NCBI GenBank assembly: GCA_900068845.1
Contig: CEFQ01000001.1
Span: 593,252 to 657,251, forward strand
Origin: Enterobacter ludwigii
GTDB lineage: Bacteria > Pseudomonadota > Gammaproteobacteria > Enterobacterales > Enterobacteriaceae
Length of the DNA: 64,000 bases
Direction of reading: 5' to 3'
Of this stretch, positions 62,674-64,000 are shown piece by piece. The notes under the pieces are model-generated. The model was not told where the DNA came from and searched no databases. It worked only from the letters and a program-made list of their open reading frames with translations. The translations under genes were made by a program, and so were the position numbers. The number at the start of each line of letters is the position of its first letter. Position 1 is the first letter of the stretch.

Positions 62674-62708
62674 AAAAAAAAGCCGCGCTAGCTTTTGGCT
62701 ATCGCGGC
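62674..62708 (-). terminator. metA terminator
   Basis: On the minus strand the stem GCCGCG-A-TAGC/GCTA-G-CGCGGC (62682-62708) is followed by eight U residues, 22 bp after the metA stop. It separates metA from the aceB promoter. Confidence 0.88.
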
Positions 62709-62730
62709 AGGTTCGAACGAGGTATTGGGT

Positions 62731-63660
62731 TTATTCGAGTGTTGGATTCATACGGCGCAGATCGAACGGCGTGATCTGATAAACGTAGTAGTTCAGCCAA
62801 TTGGAGAACAGCAGGTTACCATGGCTGCGCCAGGTGGCACGCGGCGGAAGTTCTGGATTGTCCTGCGGGAAGTAGTTGAAGGGCACTTCCGGTAACAGGC
62901 CAGCATCGTAATCGCGGTGATATTCGCCTGAGAGCGTCAAGGCATCGTACTCAGGATGACCGGTGACAAACGCCAGACGCTTGTCTTTGCTTGCCATAAG
63001 ATACGCGCCGGTGGATTCCGATTCGGCAAACAGCTCCAGATCGGTGTAATCGCGGATCAGTTGGCTTGGGAAATCGGCATAGCGTGAATGGGGCGCCAGG
63101 AAGTTGTCGTCAAAACCACGCGTCAGCAAGGCGTGAGGATGCAGAATTTGATGTTCATAAACGCCGGACAATTTGTTCTGTCGTGTTTGTTTAGGAATGC
63201 CATACAGAATGTTCAGTGCTGCCTGAACCGCCCAACAGACAAAGAGCGTGGAGGTAACGTGTTCATTCGCCCAATGCAGCACGCGCTGAATCTGCGGCCA
63301 ATAAGCGACATCATTGAAATCGACCAATCCCAGCGGCGCGCCGGTCACAATCAGTCCATCAAAGTTATCGTTTTGGATGTCTTCAAAGTTGCAGTAGAAA
63401 TTGTTCAAATGCTCCGTCGGCGTGTTGCGCGACTCGCGGCTATCGATGCGCAGTAGCTGTACATCAATCTGCAACGGTGAGTTAGAGAGCAGACGCAGAA
63501 ACTGGTTTTCCGTTTCAATCTTCTTTGGCATCAGGTTAAGAATCAGCACTTTTAGCGGACGGATCTCCTGAACACTGGCGCGCGACGACGTCATGACAAA
63601 GACGTTTTCATCACGCAAAAAATTCACTGCCGGTAATTCATCGGGAATCCTGATTGGCAT
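62731..63660 (-). CDS. metA: Homoserine O-succinyltransferase MetA
   Basis: Activates homoserine with succinyl-CoA, the first committed step to methionine. The 309 residues equal the E. coli length. The acyl-enzyme Cys142 is in [10 protein letters not shown], and the catalytic His235 and Glu237 are in GHPEYD. It lies downstream of MetJ boxes and between a 5S rRNA gene and aceB, as near rrnE in E. coli. Confidence 0.97.
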   Translation of the reverse strand: MPIRIPDELPAVNFLRDENVFVMTSSRASVQEIRPLKVLILNLMPKKIETENQFLRLLSNSPLQIDVQLLRIDSRESRNTPTEHLNNFYCNFEDIQNDNFDGLIVTGAPLGLVDFNDVAYWPQIQRVLHWANEHVTSTLFVCWAVQAALNILYGIPKQTRQNKLSGVYEHQILHPHALLTRGFDDNFLAPHSRYADFPSQLIRDYTDLELFAESESTGAYLMASKDKRLAFVTGHPEYDALTLSGEYHRDYDAGLLPEVPFNYFPQDNPELPPRATWRSHGNLLFSNWLNYYVYQITPFDLRRMNPTLE

Positions 63661-63690
63661 AACCTGCTCACCTCTTACTTATAACCATAT

Positions 63691-63714
63691 AAACGTTTAG
63701 ACATCCAGATGCCC
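63691..63714 (-). promoter_or_regulatory. MetJ operator, three tandem met boxes
   Basis: On the minus strand three consecutive 8-base boxes, GGGCATCT, GGATGTCT and AAACGTTT, match the MetJ consensus AGACGTCT at 5, 6 and 6 positions. They start 31 bp upstream of metA. MetJ with S-adenosylmethionine represses metA in E. coli. The remaining gap to the rRNA gene (63715-63910) shows no gene. Confidence 0.75.
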
Positions 63715-63911
63715 GACATTAGCCTGGTATGCTGCGAATGTCGAGTCTTCATGCAGTTTATGAAAATGTTTCAGCTTTAAGTTGTTTTGGGATGAAGCGC
63801 TAAGAGTTTATAAATATTTGAGGCGTAAAGAGGCTGGTTTTTAGGCTATTTACGTTAATTTTATGCAGATAATTGCGCCAAAATCCTGCAATCTTGCCAA
63901 TCTGCAGACGT

Positions 63912-63940
63912 AAAAAAGCCCCGAACTTCCGTCCGGGGCT
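63912..63940 (-). terminator. rRNA operon terminator
   Basis: On the minus strand the stem AGCCCCGGAC/GTTCGGGGCT type hairpin (63917-63940) is followed by five to six U residues, 15 bp after the 5S rRNA 3' end. Confidence 0.9.
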
Positions 63941-63954
63941 TCTTCACCTGTTTA

Positions 63955-64000
63955 ATGCCTGGCAGTTCCCTACTCTCGCATGGGGAGACCCCACACTACC
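63955..64000 (-). rRNA. rrf: 5S ribosomal RNA, 3' end only
   Basis: The last 46 bases of a 5S rRNA gene on the minus strand. They read GGTAGTGTGGGGTCTCCCCA, then TGCGAGAGTAGGGAACTGCC and AGGCAT, identical to the enterobacterial 5S 3' end. The remaining roughly 74 bases lie beyond the window. The operon is transcribed towards metA, as rrnE is in E. coli. Confidence 0.95.

Noticed and set aside
1..64000. Search for a defence island, prophage, secretion system or other new gene cluster
   Set aside because: All genes fall in known housekeeping or transport families with continuous enterobacterial context; no run of unrecognised genes or composition shift was seen by eye.

Overview
The window is core chromosome of a member of the Enterobacterales, most likely Erwiniaceae (Pantoea-like). 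This is inferred from family-level protein similarity to E. coli throughout, from conserved enterobacterial operons (ugpBAECQ, livKHMGF, ftsYEX, glgBXCAP, aceBAK, yjbEFGH) and from dense short intergenic palindromes. I see no prophage, insertion sequence, CRISPR array, defence island or tRNA. Synteny statements compare with the E. coli K-12 order recalled from memory.

Layout. 1-868 is the 3' part of yjbB. 953-3970 holds the gluconate genes gntU, gntK and gntR with a GntR operator. 4269-5840 is an abgT-family transporter, followed by the sRNA gene ryhB with its Fur box, then yhhY, ggt and yhhA. 8877-13800 is the Pho-controlled glycerol-3-phosphate operon ugpBAECQ. 14131-18998 is the branched-chain amino-acid ABC operon, with a single binding protein. 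panM, rpoH and ftsYEX follow, then rsmD, yhhL, yhhM, yhhN, the ZntR-type promoter with zntA, tusA, yhhQ and dcrB. 30809-40242 is the glycogen operon. Next come asd, yhgN, a PanS-like BASS transporter, aqpZ and lysC with its lysine riboswitch. pgi and the exopolysaccharide genes yjbEFGH follow. The right end carries metH, iclR, aceK, aceA, aceB, metA and the 3' end of a 5S rRNA gene on the minus strand, which matches the rrnE-metA neighbourhood of E. coli.

How the genes work together. Gluconate uptake and phosphorylation, glycogen turnover and glucose-6-phosphate isomerisation deal with sugar. The glyoxylate genes and their repressor handle acetate. metA, metH, asd and lysC make methionine, lysine and the aspartate family. 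The ugp and liv systems import glycerol-3-phosphate and branched-chain amino acids. rpoH, ftsYEX and rsmD are housekeeping genes. Visible control sites include GntR, Fur, PhoB, ZntR, DnaA, IclR, MetJ, a possible RcsAB box and the lysine riboswitch.

The unusual part lies between genes. At least four families of palindromic repeats (called A, B, C and D here) sit between genes. Every convergent gene pair in the window has a repeat, a terminator hairpin, or stop codons that overlap on a 4-bp sequence. Most places where gene order departs from E. coli also carry a repeat. I found no convincing new multi-gene system; the repeats are the most worthwhile lead.
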